A DNA stretch of 64,000 bases from WHSW01 sp963781265 (GTDB lineage: Bacteria; Actinomycetota; Thermoleophilia; Solirubrobacterales; 70-9), in assembly GCA_963781265.1 (NCBI GenBank), contig CAWAFH010000018.1:62001-126000 (forward strand). Direction: 5' to 3'. The position numbers and the translations under genes were made by a program. Shown here piece after piece: positions 8,176-16,849 of this stretch. Under the pieces are notes generated by a model. That model searched no databases. It saw nothing but the letters and a program-made list of their open reading frames with translations, and had not been told where the DNA came from. The first letter of the stretch is position 1; each line of letters opens with the position of its first letter.

Positions 8176-9051
8176 TCAGACGGTATCGGCAGCGGGGCGC
8201 TCCAGCCGGAGGATTTCGTTCAAGGCCGCAACCCCGACCTCGAGTTGCTCGGGACTCGGCTCCCGCGTCGAGACCAGCCGCTGGATCTCATAACCCGGCC
8301 CGTGGACCGCGCGGCCGACCGCCGAGTCGGGGTGGCGCTCGGCGAACACGAACAGCTCGACCGCGCCGCCGACCCCGGCGAGGGCGGCGATCCCGCGCGC
8401 AAGCGGCCCCGGCTCGTCGATGTAGCGCTCGGTCAGCACCTGGCCCGCGATCGAGAGCGCAAGCATCGGGCCGATCAGGTTCGAGCCGCAGCGCTCGTGC
8501 TCCTTCGGCACCTCCTCCGGGTCCCGGCCCTGCTCGTAGCCGCCGATCGCCTTGTGCTCGACGGCGTGGTAGGAGGCGAGCGCCGGATCGCGCAGGGCGG
8601 CGAGCGCCGGCAACGCGCCGATCAGGGCGATCGCGAGCTCGCGCCCGACGGTCGCCGGGCCGCGGCGGCGCAGGAGGTTCGAGCCGATCACGCTCGCGGC
8701 GGCGACGGCGATCACGGACGGGTCCTCGAAGGGCAGCCGCGCCGAGCGCAGCCGCAGCCGGGCCAGCGGCAGCACCGCCATCGCCTCGGCGAGGCGCAAC
8801 GGGCCCCGGACCAGCGGGGTCGAGGCGAGCCGGCCACGGGCGAGCGAGGGCTTCGGGCCCGAGGCGACCTCGATCGAGCCGTCGGCGGCGCGGGCGGCGA
8901 CCGCCCACGAGCTCGGGCCGTGGATCAGCAGGCCGTTGCGAAGCGCCATCCCGCCGAGGCGCAGGCGCTCGGGCTTGGCCTCGGGGTCTGGAGCCTGCTC
9001 CGATCCCGACGCGCCGTTCGCCGACGAGCCGTTGGTGCTCGCGGCGCTCAC
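8176..9051 (-). CDS. DUF1385 family membrane protein
   Basis: The product is 291 residues from GTG 9051, with GGAGG 8 bases upstream. Family marks are the N-terminal RLGGMALRNGLLIHGP, SYHAVEHKAIGGYE in the middle and KEHERCGSNLIGP after it; the His/Glu/Cys residues are conserved in DUF1385. Two or three membrane segments lie around the central and C-terminal parts. The family is common in actinobacteria and firmicutes, often beside prfA/rpmE or dedicated peptidases, and its role is unknown. The first 30 residues are Ser/Ala/Gly-rich and probably disordered. Confidence 0.82.
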   Translation of the reverse strand: MSAASTNGSSANGASGSEQAPDPEAKPERLRLGGMALRNGLLIHGPSSWAVAARAADGSIEVASGPKPSLARGRLASTPLVRGPLRLAEAMAVLPLARLRLRSARLPFEDPSVIAVAAASVIGSNLLRRRGPATVGRELAIALIGALPALAALRDPALASYHAVEHKAIGGYEQGRDPEEVPKEHERCGSNLIGPMLALSIAGQVLTERYIDEPGPLARGIAALAGVGGAVELFVFAERHPDSAVGRAVHGPGYEIQRLVSTREPSPEQLEVGVAALNEILRLERPAADTV

Positions 9052-9106
9052 TGCAGCGGCCTCCGACCTCAGCTGGCGGCTCGGCTTCGTCCTGTCGGAC
9101 TCCGCC

Positions 9107-10453
9107 TCACTGCAGCACCCGCCGGCAGAGGTCGGCGTAGAAGGTCGCCGCCATCTCGACGTCGGCGACGGCGGCGCGCTCGTCGGCGCCGTGGATGAGC
9201 GGCGCTGCCTCGAACAGGCCGAGCTCGCGCTGCGGGCAGAAGCCGTAGACGGTCGCGGAGCCGAACGCCTTTCGAAACCAGTGGCTGTCGCTGAAGCCCG
9301 CCATCACGATCGGGACCAGGGTCGCCTCCGGGTCGAGCTCGGCCAGCGACGCGCCGATCGCGTCGGCGAGCGGCGAGCTGGTCGGCGAGCTGTTGCCGGT
9401 GACCCGCTCGGTGAACTCGAGCTCGTAGTTGGCGGCGAGCGGCCCGAGCAGCGCATCGAGCCGCGCGCGGGCCTCGGCCTCGCCGCCGCCGGGCGGGACC
9501 CGGCAATCGATCAGGACCTCGGCCAGCGACGGGATCACGTTCTCCTTGCGCGAGCCGTGCGCCTTGGTCGGCACCATCGTCACTCGCAGCATCGGCTCGG
9601 CGATGAAGGCGGTCAGCTGCGGCGAGAGCGCCCGCAGGCGCTCGACCGCGGCCTCGAGCTCGGCCCCCTCGGCTCCGTCGAGCTCCTCGCCGAGCACCGT
9701 CTCGAGGAAGGCGATCCCGGCCGGGGTCGGCTCCAGCGGCGGCTGCTCGGTGAACCGGCTCAGCGCCGGGCCGAGCTTGAGCAGCGCGTTGTCGCCGAGC
9801 GCGGGGACCGAGGCGTGTCCGGCGACGCCGCGGGCGCGCAGGTAGAAGCGGTTGACGCCCTTCTCGCCGACGCACAGCGTGTAGAAGCGCCGGCCGTCGA
9901 GCTCGAAGCAGGCGCCGCCGCCCTCGTTGACCACGAGGTCGCTTCGCACCGCCTCGGGCCGCTCGGCGCACAGCCACTGCGCTCCGAGCGCCGCGCCCAT
10001 CTCCTCGTCGGCGGTGATCACCAGCTTCAGCGCCCCGGCGCCGGGGCGCCAGCCGGACTTGGCAAGCGCGATCGCGGCCGCCGCCTCGGCGGCGACCTGG
10101 CCCTTCATGTCCTGGGCGCCGCGACCGCGCACCTCGCCCGCGACGACATCGCCCGACCACGGGCTGAACGTCCACTCGTCCGCGTCGGCGGGGACCGTGT
10201 CGACATGACCCAGCAGGCAGAGCGTCTGGCCGTCTGCCTCGCCGGCGAGGTCGGCCACCAGATTCGGGCGCCCCGGCTCGCTCTCGAGCAGCTGGACCTC
10301 GAAGCCGGCGTCGCGAAGGTGGTCGGCGAGCGGCTCCTGGACGCGACCCTCGTTGCCGGGCGGGTTGACGGTGTCGGCGCGGATCAGCTCCGCGAGCAGA
10401 TCGACCGCCTCGGTTCCGAGCGCGCTCGGCGCGACCGCCGTCTCCTCGCCCAT
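9107..10453 (-). CDS. M20 family metallopeptidase (ArgE/DapE/CPG2 type)
   Basis: The product is 448 residues from ATG 10453. It hydrolyses amide bonds of N-acyl amino acids or dipeptides in the cytosol. Visible M20 motifs are LLGHVDTVPA (metal His and Asp), RGAQDMKG (bridging Asp), ITADEEMG (catalytic Glu pair) and a C-terminal LIHGADE with the last His ligand. The dimerisation domain is inserted from about residue 200. A longer upstream frame exists, but the -10 box (TAACCT, 10466-10461) 7 bases before ATG 10453 fixes the start. The gene is divergent from rarA, with 41 bases between the start codons. Substrate is open: ArgE-like, DapE-like and succinyl-diaminopimelate roles are not distinguished. 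Confidence 0.85.
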   Translation of the reverse strand: MGEETAVAPSALGTEAVDLLAELIRADTVNPPGNEGRVQEPLADHLRDAGFEVQLLESEPGRPNLVADLAGEADGQTLCLLGHVDTVPADADEWTFSPWSGDVVAGEVRGRGAQDMKGQVAAEAAAAIALAKSGWRPGAGALKLVITADEEMGAALGAQWLCAERPEAVRSDLVVNEGGGACFELDGRRFYTLCVGEKGVNRFYLRARGVAGHASVPALGDNALLKLGPALSRFTEQPPLEPTPAGIAFLETVLGEELDGAEGAELEAAVERLRALSPQLTAFIAEPMLRVTMVPTKAHGSRKENVIPSLAEVLIDCRVPPGGGEAEARARLDALLGPLAANYELEFTERVTGNSSPTSSPLADAIGASLAELDPEATLVPIVMAGFSDSHWFRKAFGSATVYGFCPQRELGLFEAAPLIHGADERAAVADVEMAATFYADLCRRVLQ

Positions 10454-10460
10454 CGGGTCC

Positions 10461-10488
10461 AGGTTACCGGCGCCCGCCCGGCCATACT
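10461..10488. promoter_or_regulatory. Compact divergent promoter between the M20 peptidase and rarA
   Basis: The minus-strand TAACCT (10466-10461) serves ATG 10453 and the plus-strand CATACT (10483-10488) serves GTG 10495. The two -10 boxes are only 16 bases apart, so the two polymerases must compete or share upstream DNA. Confidence 0.5.
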
Positions 10489-10494
10489 GGGCGC

Positions 10495-11838
10495 GTGACC
10501 GATCGCCTCTTCGACACCGCCGATGACCCGGGCCGCGAGGCCCGCACGGCGGTTCCGGCGTCCGAGGCGCCGCTCGCGGTGCGGATGCGCCCACGGTCGA
10601 TCGACGAGCTGATCGGCCAGACCCACCTGCTCGGCCAGGGCTCCACCCTGCGGACGGCGATCGAGACGGGCGAGCCCCACTCGATGGTCCTGTACGGGCC
10701 TCCCGGAGCGGGCAAGACGACCCTGGCGCGGATCGTCGCCGGCGCCGCGCGCGGCGCCTTCGAGGAGGAGTCCGCCGTCAACGCCGGGCGCGCCGAGGTC
10801 AGGGCGGTGATCGCCCGCGCCGAGGAGCGACGAAGGGCAAACGGACAGCCGACGATCTTCTTCCTCGACGAGATCCACCGCTTCAACAAGGCTCAGCAGG
10901 ACGCGCTGCTGCCCGCGGTCGAGGAGGGCCTCGTGACTCTGATCGGGGCGACGACCGAGAACCCCTACTTCGAGGTCAACTCCGCGCTGCTCTCGCGCAG
11001 TCAGATCTACGAGCTCCGCGGGCTCGAGCCGGAGCAGGTGCGCGAGCTGCTGGAGCGCGCGCTCGCCGACCCCGAGCGCGGGCTCGCCGAGCCGCCCGCG
11101 GTCGACGCCGCGGCGCTCGATCTGCTCGCCGAGCGGGCCGGTGGCGACGCGCGCACCGCGCTGGGGGCGCTCGAGCGGGCGGTCGAGACGGCGCGCGCCT
11201 CGGGCGCCTCGATCGACCTCGCCGCGGCCGAGGACGCGCTGCAGCGCAAGGCGGTCAGCTTCGACAAGCAGGGCGACCGCCACTACGACTACGCCTCGGC
11301 GCTGATCAAGTCGATGCGCGGCTCCGACCCGGACGCCGCCGTCTACTACCTGGCCGCCATGCTCGAGGGCGGGGAGGACCCGCGCTTCATCGCCCGGCGG
11401 ATGGTGATCCTCGCGTCCGAGGACATCGGCAACGCGGACCCGAACGCGCTCGCGGTCGCCACGGGCGCGGCGCTTGCGGTCGACCGGGTCGGGCTGCCGG
11501 AGTGCGCGCTCAACCTCGCCCAGGCCGCCGCCTACCTGGCGCTCGCGCCGAAGTCGAACGCGTCGACCGTCGCGATCTCGCGCGCCATGGCCGAGATCCG
11601 CGAGCACGGCGCGAAGCTGCCGCCCGACCACCTGCGCGACGCCCATTACCCCGGTGCGAAGGCGCTCGGGCGCGGCCAGGGGTACAGGTACGCGCACGAC
11701 GAGCCCGGCGCGATCTCCGAGCAACCGCTGCTGCCGCCCGAGGTTCAGGGCGAGCGCTTCTACGAGCCGACCGACCGCGGGCTGGAGGCCGAGCTCGGCG
11801 AGCGCCTCGACGCCGCCAGACGGCGACGAGGCCAGTGA
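10495..11838 (+). CDS. rarA: Replication-associated recombination protein RarA (MgsA/WRNIP1 family)
   Basis: A 447-residue AAA+ ATPase of the clamp-loader-like family that acts at stalled replication forks. The N-terminus has the family opener PLAVRMRPRSIDELIGQ, Walker A GPPGAGKT (68-75), Walker B FFLDEIHRF (122-130) and sensor 1 GATTENPYFEVNSALLSR. The C-terminal MgsA tetramerisation domain is recognisable in DYASALIKSMRGSDPDAA and RRMVILASEDIGNADP. GTG start set by the close -10 box. Length is normal for the family. Confidence 0.95.
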   Translation: MTDRLFDTADDPGREARTAVPASEAPLAVRMRPRSIDELIGQTHLLGQGSTLRTAIETGEPHSMVLYGPPGAGKTTLARIVAGAARGAFEEESAVNAGRAEVRAVIARAEERRRANGQPTIFFLDEIHRFNKAQQDALLPAVEEGLVTLIGATTENPYFEVNSALLSRSQIYELRGLEPEQVRELLERALADPERGLAEPPAVDAAALDLLAERAGGDARTALGALERAVETARASGASIDLAAAEDALQRKAVSFDKQGDRHYDYASALIKSMRGSDPDAAVYYLAAMLEGGEDPRFIARRMVILASEDIGNADPNALAVATGAALAVDRVGLPECALNLAQAAAYLALAPKSNASTVAISRAMAEIREHGAKLPPDHLRDAHYPGAKALGRGQGYRYAHDEPGAISEQPLLPPEVQGERFYEPTDRGLEAELGERLDAARRRRGQ

Positions 11839-11965
11839 TCAAGGTCAGCGGCCGCCGCCGGTAGTCGGCGAGCGGCTCGGCCCGCTCGCGACGGAGGGCC
11901 GGCGACGGCCGCATGAGTCCAGTACCCAGGCAGGCCGGGCTGACACCGTGGGACCGGCCCGCCGC

Positions 11966-11971
11966 TAGAGT
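11966..11971 (+). promoter_or_regulatory. -10 box, leaderless-type
   Basis: TAGAGT ends 8 bases before ATG 11980 of the aldehyde dehydrogenase. It is the clearest example of the pattern in the window. Confidence 0.55.
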
Positions 11972-11979
11972 CGCGGCCG

Positions 11980-13545
11980 ATGGGCACGCTCGAGTCCTTC
12001 AACCCGGCGACCGGCGAGCTCGTCGGCACGGTCGAGACGATCACCCCGGAGCTGGTCCAGGGCGTGGTCGACGACGTCGCCTCGGTGCAGCCGTTCTGGG
12101 CGCAGCTCTCGCTCGCCGACCGCGCCCGCTACATGCGTCGCGCGGCTGACGTCCTGGTCGCCGACATGGAGGAGGTCGCCGACCTGCTGACCCGCGAGCA
12201 GGGCAAGCCGATCACGGAGAGCTACGTGATGGAGCTGATCCCGACGATCGACGCGCTGCGGTGGTGCGCAGACGCCGGGCAGAAGATCCTCGCCGACGAG
12301 AAGATCCGCTACCCGCAGGCCTTCCTGAAGACCAAGCGCAGCTTCTTCAGCTACGAACCGCTCGGCGTCGTCGGCGTAATCGCCCCCTGGAACTACCCGT
12401 GGTCGATCCCGTTCGGCGAGGTCGCGATCGCGCTCATGTGCGGCAACGGCGTCGTCCTCAAGCCGGCGAGCCTGACCCCGCTGCTCGGCGACCGGATCCA
12501 GCGCGTGTTCGACGACGCAGGTTTTCCCGAGGGACTGGTCCGCACCGTCCACGGAGGCGGCCAGATCGGCCAGGCGCTGTGCGAGGCGTCGACCGCGAAG
12601 ATCTTCTTCACCGGCTCGGTCGAGGTGGGCCGGAAGGTCGGCGAGATCTGCGCCCAGCGCATGAAGGGCAGCGTGCTCGAGCTCGGCGGGAAGGACCCGC
12701 AGATCGTCTGCGCCGACGCCGATTTGGCCAACGCCGTCTCCGGCTGCGTGTGGGCCGGGTTCGCCAACGCCGGCCAGACCTGCTCCGGGATCGAGCGCAC
12801 CTACGTGGTCGAGTCGGTCGCCGACGCGTTCTTCGACGGGGTCCGGCGCGAGACGGAGCGGCTCACGGTGGGCGACCCGCTCGCGTGGGACACGGAGATC
12901 GGCCCGATGGTCTCGGCCGCGCAGGCCGACCTGGTGACCGAGCTCGTCGACGACGCGCTCGGCGGCGGCGCTGACCGCCTCACCGGCGGCCCGGCCGAGG
13001 TCCCCGGCTATGACGGCCGCTTCATCGCCCCGACCCTGCTCGCCGGGGTCACGGACGAGATGCGGATCATGCGGGAGGAGATCTTCGGCCCGGTGGTCCC
13101 GGTGATCGTGGTCGCCGACGAGGCGGAGGCGGTCGAGCGCGCCAACGACTCGAACTTCGGCCTCGGGGCATCGGTGTGGACCACCGACCGCGCGAAGGGC
13201 GAGCGGATCGCCCGCCGGATCGAATCGGGGATGGTCTGGATCAATGACCACTCCTACTCGCACGGCGCCCTCCAGTGCTCGTGGGGCGGGGTCAAGGACT
13301 CCGGCCTCGGCCGCTCCCATTCGAAGTTCGGCTTCTACGAGTGCGTGAACATCAAGCACGTCGCCTGGGAGCCCGGGCTCACGCGCGCCTTCTGGTGGCA
13401 GCCGTACGACGGCGACCTCGGGGCGGCCCTGCGGTCCTCCGCGCGGATCGTCTACGGGCGCGGTGCGACCCGGGCGAAGGGTCTGCGCGAAGGGCTCGGC
13501 CCGCTCGCCCGGGTCGGTGCGAAGACGCTGCGCAAGGGCCGCTAG
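11980..13545 (+). CDS. NAD(P)-dependent aldehyde dehydrogenase
   Basis: The product has 521 residues. It oxidises an aldehyde to a carboxylate through a thioester on Cys268 (in GFANAGQTCSG), with the general base Glu235 in LELGGKDPQ. The cofactor-binding region PWNYPWSIPFGEVAIAL and the KPASLTPL turn are canonical. It looks closest to the succinate-semialdehyde/betaine-type dehydrogenases, and its C-terminus has about 50 extra residues (FWWQPYDGDLGAALRSSARI onwards), seen in some actinobacterial members. Substrate not assignable. It is monocistronic by context; the end overlaps the convergent DUF4242-type gene by 4 bases. Confidence 0.9.
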   Translation: MGTLESFNPATGELVGTVETITPELVQGVVDDVASVQPFWAQLSLADRARYMRRAADVLVADMEEVADLLTREQGKPITESYVMELIPTIDALRWCADAGQKILADEKIRYPQAFLKTKRSFFSYEPLGVVGVIAPWNYPWSIPFGEVAIALMCGNGVVLKPASLTPLLGDRIQRVFDDAGFPEGLVRTVHGGGQIGQALCEASTAKIFFTGSVEVGRKVGEICAQRMKGSVLELGGKDPQIVCADADLANAVSGCVWAGFANAGQTCSGIERTYVVESVADAFFDGVRRETERLTVGDPLAWDTEIGPMVSAAQADLVTELVDDALGGGADRLTGGPAEVPGYDGRFIAPTLLAGVTDEMRIMREEIFGPVVPVIVVADEAEAVERANDSNFGLGASVWTTDRAKGERIARRIESGMVWINDHSYSHGALQCSWGGVKDSGLGRSHSKFGFYECVNIKHVAWEPGLTRAFWWQPYDGDLGAALRSSARIVYGRGATRAKGLREGLGPLARVGAKTLRKGR

Positions 13546-13832
13546 ACAGCGACCGGGTCCGGGCGCACGATCACCGTGTCGGCCACCGCGACGATCTCGT
13601 CGGCGGGCATCCCGACCCGCTCGGCGTGCTCGCGGATCTTCTCCGGGCTCGACGCCTCGTAGATGCAGACGGTGCCGAGCGCGCCGTCGCTCTCCTTGAC
13701 GACGTAGGAACGGATCCAGCGGATGTCGCTCGACATCTCCTCGTCGCCGATCTGCCTCGACCGCTCCGCGGCCGCCTGCAGCTCCTCCGCCGTCTTCCAG
13801 CCGCTGTAGCGGCGGGTCACGTACAAGTCCAT
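13542..13832 (-). CDS. DUF4242 / SCO4226-like nickel-binding family protein
   Basis: A 96-residue protein starting at ATG 13832, chosen because a strong AGGAGG sits 6 bases upstream; an in-frame start 12 codons earlier lacks a ribosome site. MDLYVTRRYSGW, the IRWIRSYVVKESDGALGTVCIYEA centre and IREHAERVGMPADEI are typical of the small ferredoxin-like-fold DUF4242 family. SCO4226 of Streptomyces in this family binds nickel. Whether this one does is unknown. Confidence 0.75.
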   Translation of the reverse strand: MDLYVTRRYSGWKTAEELQAAAERSRQIGDEEMSSDIRWIRSYVVKESDGALGTVCIYEASSPEKIREHAERVGMPADEIVAVADTVIVRPDPVAV

Positions 13833-13959
13833 ATAGGCCTCCTGAGTGGGAATTGCGGGCCCGCGCATGGCGTGCCCCTTGACCTGAACCTACGGCGCTC
13901 CCGGAGGCGGGGATTGCGGGCGCCCCCGGAGGGTGCGCCAGCTCACACTACTGCGGTCG

Positions 13960-14424
13960 CTACGCGGGGTCCGGAAGGTCGGCGAGCAGCTGCTTGGCCC
14001 GGGCGGAGACCTCGTGGTCGACCTGGACCTCGTACTTCTCGGCCTGCATCGAGCGCACGGAGGCGAAGTCGCGACGGCCGCCCTGCATCGCCTGGCCGAC
14101 GGCGCCGAAGGTCGCCCCGAAGATGATCCCGGCGACGAGGCCGTAGAGGACGACGCCGAGGAAGTCGGGGCCCGTGAAGAAGATCCCGAACAGGAGGCCG
14201 AACAGCAGCCCGATCATCGCTCCCTGCATGGCGCCCATGAGCGCCGCGCGCCCGGTGGTCAGCCGCCCGGCGATCTGCTCGACGGTCTTCAGCCCGGTGC
14301 CGACGATCGCCGCTCGCTCGACCGGGAAGCCCTGGTCGGACAGGTGGTCGACGGCCCGCTCGGCGGCGGCGTAATCGCCGTACGTGGCCACGGTCGTCTT
14401 CGGTGCGGTCACTGACGCCTCCAT
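13960..14424 (-). CDS. General-stress-protein-like membrane protein with glycine-rich helices
   Basis: The product has 154 residues. Residues 10-60 (VATYGDYAAAERAVDHL then FPVERAAIVG) match the start of the YflT / general stress protein 17M-type domain. Two glycine-rich hydrophobic segments follow (ALMGAMQGAMIGLLFGLLFG and VLYGLVAGIIFGATFGAVG), forming a likely helical hairpin in the membrane. The C-terminal YEVQVDHEVSARAKQLLAD is a short soluble end. Homologues are annotated as general stress or magnesium-transport-accessory proteins, but function is unproven. It is divergent from ccmA with 55 bases between starts. Confidence 0.7.
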   Translation of the reverse strand: MEASVTAPKTTVATYGDYAAAERAVDHLSDQGFPVERAAIVGTGLKTVEQIAGRLTTGRAALMGAMQGAMIGLLFGLLFGIFFTGPDFLGVVLYGLVAGIIFGATFGAVGQAMQGGRRDFASVRSMQAEKYEVQVDHEVSARAKQLLADLPDPA

Positions 14425-14467
14425 CGCAAGCGGCAGTGTCGCACGGCGCGCCGCCGCGACCTTGGGC

Positions 14468-14473
14468 GATATT
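14468..14473 (+). promoter_or_regulatory. -10 box for the ccm/hem operon
   Basis: GATATT ends 6 bases before ATG 14480 of ccmA, predicting a leaderless transcript for the whole 14.5-20.6 kb operon. An in-frame start at 14384 would overlap this promoter and the divergent gene. Confidence 0.45.
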
Positions 14474-14479
14474 TGTCCG

Positions 14480-15178
14480 ATGCAAGCGGCGCTCGCCCTG
14501 CGCGACCTGAGGCGCGACTACAACCAGCGCCCCGTGCTGCGGGAGCTCTCGATCGAGCTCGAGGCCGGGCGCACGCTGGTGGTGATCGGTCCCAACGGGG
14601 CCGGCAAGAGCACCCTGCTGCGCATCGTCGCGACCCTGCTTCGCCCGACCGCCGGCGAGCTCGACGTGCTGGGCGCGAAGCTCCCGCGCGAGGCCTGGCG
14701 GGCGCGCGGGAAGATCGGCTACCTCGGCCACTCGCCGCTGCTCTACCGCGAGCTCACGGTCGCGGAGAACCTCGAGTTCAACGGTCGCCTGCACGGGGTG
14801 GCCGAGCCGCGCCGGCGGATCGACGAGCTGCTCGGCCGCGCCGGGATCGGCCACCGGGCGACCGAGAAGGTGCGCAATCTGTCCGCCGGGCTGCTGCAGC
14901 GGGCCTCGATCTGCCGCGCCCTGCTGCACGATCCGCCGCTGCTCGTCCTCGACGAGCCACGCTCGCACCTGGACCTCGGCGCCGTCTCGGTCGTCGACGA
15001 GCTGCTCGGCCCCGAGCCTGGCCGCACCCGGGTGATCGTCACCCACGAGATCGACTCCGGGCTCGCCGCGGCCGACGCGCTGCTCGCCCTGCGTGCCGAC
15101 GGCTCGGTCGCCTACTCGGGCCCGGGAGCCGATCTCGGCCTCGACGACGCGCGGGCGATCGTCGAGGGCCGCGCATGA
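14480..15178 (+). CDS. ccmA: Haem ABC exporter ATP-binding protein CcmA
   Basis: The product has 232 residues. It is the ATPase of the CcmAB(C D) complex that releases haem-charged CcmE during system I cytochrome c maturation. ABC motifs: Walker A GPNGAGKSTLL, signature NLSAGLLQRASI (LSAG in place of LSGGQ, as usual in divergent CcmA), and Walker B LLVLDEPRSHLD. The switch His is in VIVTHEID. The start is set by the adjacent -10 box. Its stop overlaps the ATG of ccmB (ATGA). Without its neighbours it would only be called a generic ABC ATPase; the ccmB/ccmC context makes the assignment. Confidence 0.88.
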   Translation: MQAALALRDLRRDYNQRPVLRELSIELEAGRTLVVIGPNGAGKSTLLRIVATLLRPTAGELDVLGAKLPREAWRARGKIGYLGHSPLLYRELTVAENLEFNGRLHGVAEPRRRIDELLGRAGIGHRATEKVRNLSAGLLQRASICRALLHDPPLLVLDEPRSHLDLGAVSVVDELLGPEPGRTRVIVTHEIDSGLAAADALLALRADGSVAYSGPGADLGLDDARAIVEGRA

Positions 15179-15843
15179 GGGCCTACCGAGCGGTGCTCGC
15201 CAAGGACGTGCGCACCGAGCTGCGCACGCTCGAGTCGGTGCCGGCGATGGCCCTGTTCAGCGTCACCACCTTCGTCCTCTTTCGCTTCGGCCTCGACCGC
15301 GAGCGGCTCGAGGGCAGCCTCGCCGCGGGCGTGCTGCTGGCCACGATCCTGTTCGCCGCGATCCTGGCGATCAACCGGGTCTTCGTCAGCGAGCGCGAGC
15401 AGGGGGGATTCGACGTGATCCGCCTCGCCCCGGTCGACGCGACGTCGCTGTACGCCGCCAAGGTCTCGATCCTGATCATCTACCTGCTCGCCTTCGAGCT
15501 GATCGCCGTGCCGGCGTTCGCGATCTTCTTCCTCGACGACGCGGGCGGGCTGTTGCCGCTCGCCGGGGTGCTCGCGCTCGCCGACCTCGGGCTGGCGGCG
15601 ATCGGGGCGCTGGTCTCCTCGATCGCGGTCAACTCGCGCGCCCGCGACCTGATCGCACCGCTGCTGCTGCTGCCGCTGCTGGTGCCGGTGATGATCGGCG
15701 CGGCCGGGGCGGCCGACCCGCTGCTCGCGGCCGGTGGGCCCTCCTACGACGGCTTCGGCAAGTGGATGGCGGTGCTCGCTCTCTACGATGTTGTCTTCTG
15801 TCTCGTCGGCTACGCGGTCTACGAGTTCCTGCTCGAGGACTGA
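15175..15843 (+). CDS. ccmB: Haem exporter membrane subunit CcmB
   Basis: A 222-residue polytopic protein with six hydrophobic spans. FVSEREQGGFDVIRLAPVD after the second span is the typical CcmB cytoplasmic loop, and LLLLPLLVPVMIGAAGA is the family's late helix. It forms the channel-like partner of CcmA in system I cytochrome c biogenesis. Its ATG lies in the ccmA stop. A 20-base gap separates it from ccmC. Confidence 0.9.
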   Translation: MRAYRAVLAKDVRTELRTLESVPAMALFSVTTFVLFRFGLDRERLEGSLAAGVLLATILFAAILAINRVFVSEREQGGFDVIRLAPVDATSLYAAKVSILIIYLLAFELIAVPAFAIFFLDDAGGLLPLAGVLALADLGLAAIGALVSSIAVNSRARDLIAPLLLLPLLVPVMIGAAGAADPLLAAGGPSYDGFGKWMAVLALYDVVFCLVGYAVYEFLLED

Positions 15844-15863
15844 GCGACGAACCCCGCAATCGG

Positions 15864-16607
15864 ATGAGCTTTCGCGCCCCCAGAATCCTTCCCGCGCTGA
15901 CCGTGCTGGTGCTCACGGTCGGGTTCGCGATGGTCTTCCTCTGGACCCCGAACGACGCCGACCAGGGCTTCATCCAGAAGATCTTCTACCTGCACGTGCC
16001 GCTCGCCAGCGTCGCGCTGATCGGGTTCATGGTGGCCGCGGTGCAGGCGATCCTGCACCTGCGGTCCGGCCTCTCGAAGTGGGACGTCCGCGCCTACGTC
16101 TCGATCCACATCTCGGTCATCTTCGGGGTCGGCGCGTTGATCACCGGAGCGATCTGGGCGAAGGCGTCCTGGGGCCACTGGTGGGTCTGGGACGAGCCGA
16201 CCCTGGTCAGCTTCCTGATCGTCTTCCTCCTCTACTGCACGTACTACCCGCTGCGCTACGCGATCGAGGACCGCGAGCGCCAGGCCCGCTACGCCTCGGT
16301 GTTCGCGATCATGGCCGGCGCCTTCGTGCCGCTCAACTTCCTCGCGGTGCGCCTCGCCCAGACGCTGATCCACCCGCGCGTGTTCGCGACCAGCGACGGC
16401 GGGCTCCCGCCGAAGATGATGGTCACGTTCCTGATCTGCTTCGCCGGGATGGCGTTGCTGTGGGAGACGCTCGTCCGCTTCGAGCTCGCGGCGAAGTCCT
16501 CGCGGGCAAAGCTGGGCCGCCTGCGCCGGGCGCTCGAGGGCGACGCCGTTTCGCCGGCACCGGGCTCGCGGATCGCGCCGGTGCCCCGCGAGGCGGCGCA
16601 GGGCTGA
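15864..16607 (+). CDS. ccmC: Cytochrome c biogenesis protein CcmC (haem handling)
   Basis: A 247-residue, six-span protein with the haem-handling WWD signature GHWWVWDEPTL facing the outside and conserved His residues in FYLHVPLA and LIHPRVF. CcmC attaches haem to the haem chaperone CcmE. The cytoplasmic tail (from about residue 210) is Arg/Ala-rich. TGATG overlap with the next frame shows coupling. No ccmE, ccmF or ccmH is present in the window; they may lie elsewhere. Confidence 0.93.
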   Translation: MSFRAPRILPALTVLVLTVGFAMVFLWTPNDADQGFIQKIFYLHVPLASVALIGFMVAAVQAILHLRSGLSKWDVRAYVSIHISVIFGVGALITGAIWAKASWGHWWVWDEPTLVSFLIVFLLYCTYYPLRYAIEDRERQARYASVFAIMAGAFVPLNFLAVRLAQTLIHPRVFATSDGGLPPKMMVTFLICFAGMALLWETLVRFELAAKSSRAKLGRLRRALEGDAVSPAPGSRIAPVPREAAQG

Positions 16608-16849
16608 TGCCGGCGCTGCCCCTCGACGAGGCCGGCAAGTACGTTGCCGGCGCGTATGTCGTCTTCCTCGCCCTGCTGCTGATCTACGTGGCGATCATGT
16701 CGATTCGCCTCGGCCGCATCGACCGCGAGCTATCGGAGCTCGCCGAGCTGGCCGAGCAACGCAAGGCCGGCGCCGATTCCCACCCTGGCGGCGTGGAGCA
16801 ACCGTCAGCAGTGATTCAGGGACTGGAGCAGCCGTCCGGGGGTGTCCCC
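16607..16849 (+). CDS. ccmD: CcmD-like membrane segment, in frame with hemA
   Basis: The frame opens at ATG 16607 within the ccmC stop. It encodes one transmembrane helix (about residues 14-34, VAGAYVVFLALLLIYVAIM) and a charged amphipathic stretch (RLGRIDRELSELAELAEQRK), the usual CcmD layout of a short N-terminus, one span and a charged tail. CcmD stabilises CcmC-CcmE-haem during export. The oddity is that no stop codon follows: codons 61-81 form a Gly/Pro/Ser linker with the near repeat VEQPS / LEQPS and run straight into the first Met of HemA. It is therefore either a CcmD-HemA fusion of 529 residues or a CcmD region with internal re-initiation at 16850. Confidence 0.7.

Noticed and set aside
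9049..9118. 11-base direct repeat CTCACTGCAGC around the DUF1385/M20 junction
   Set aside because: Explained by coincidence of coding ends (VLQ-stop and the GTG start context); too short to suggest an element.
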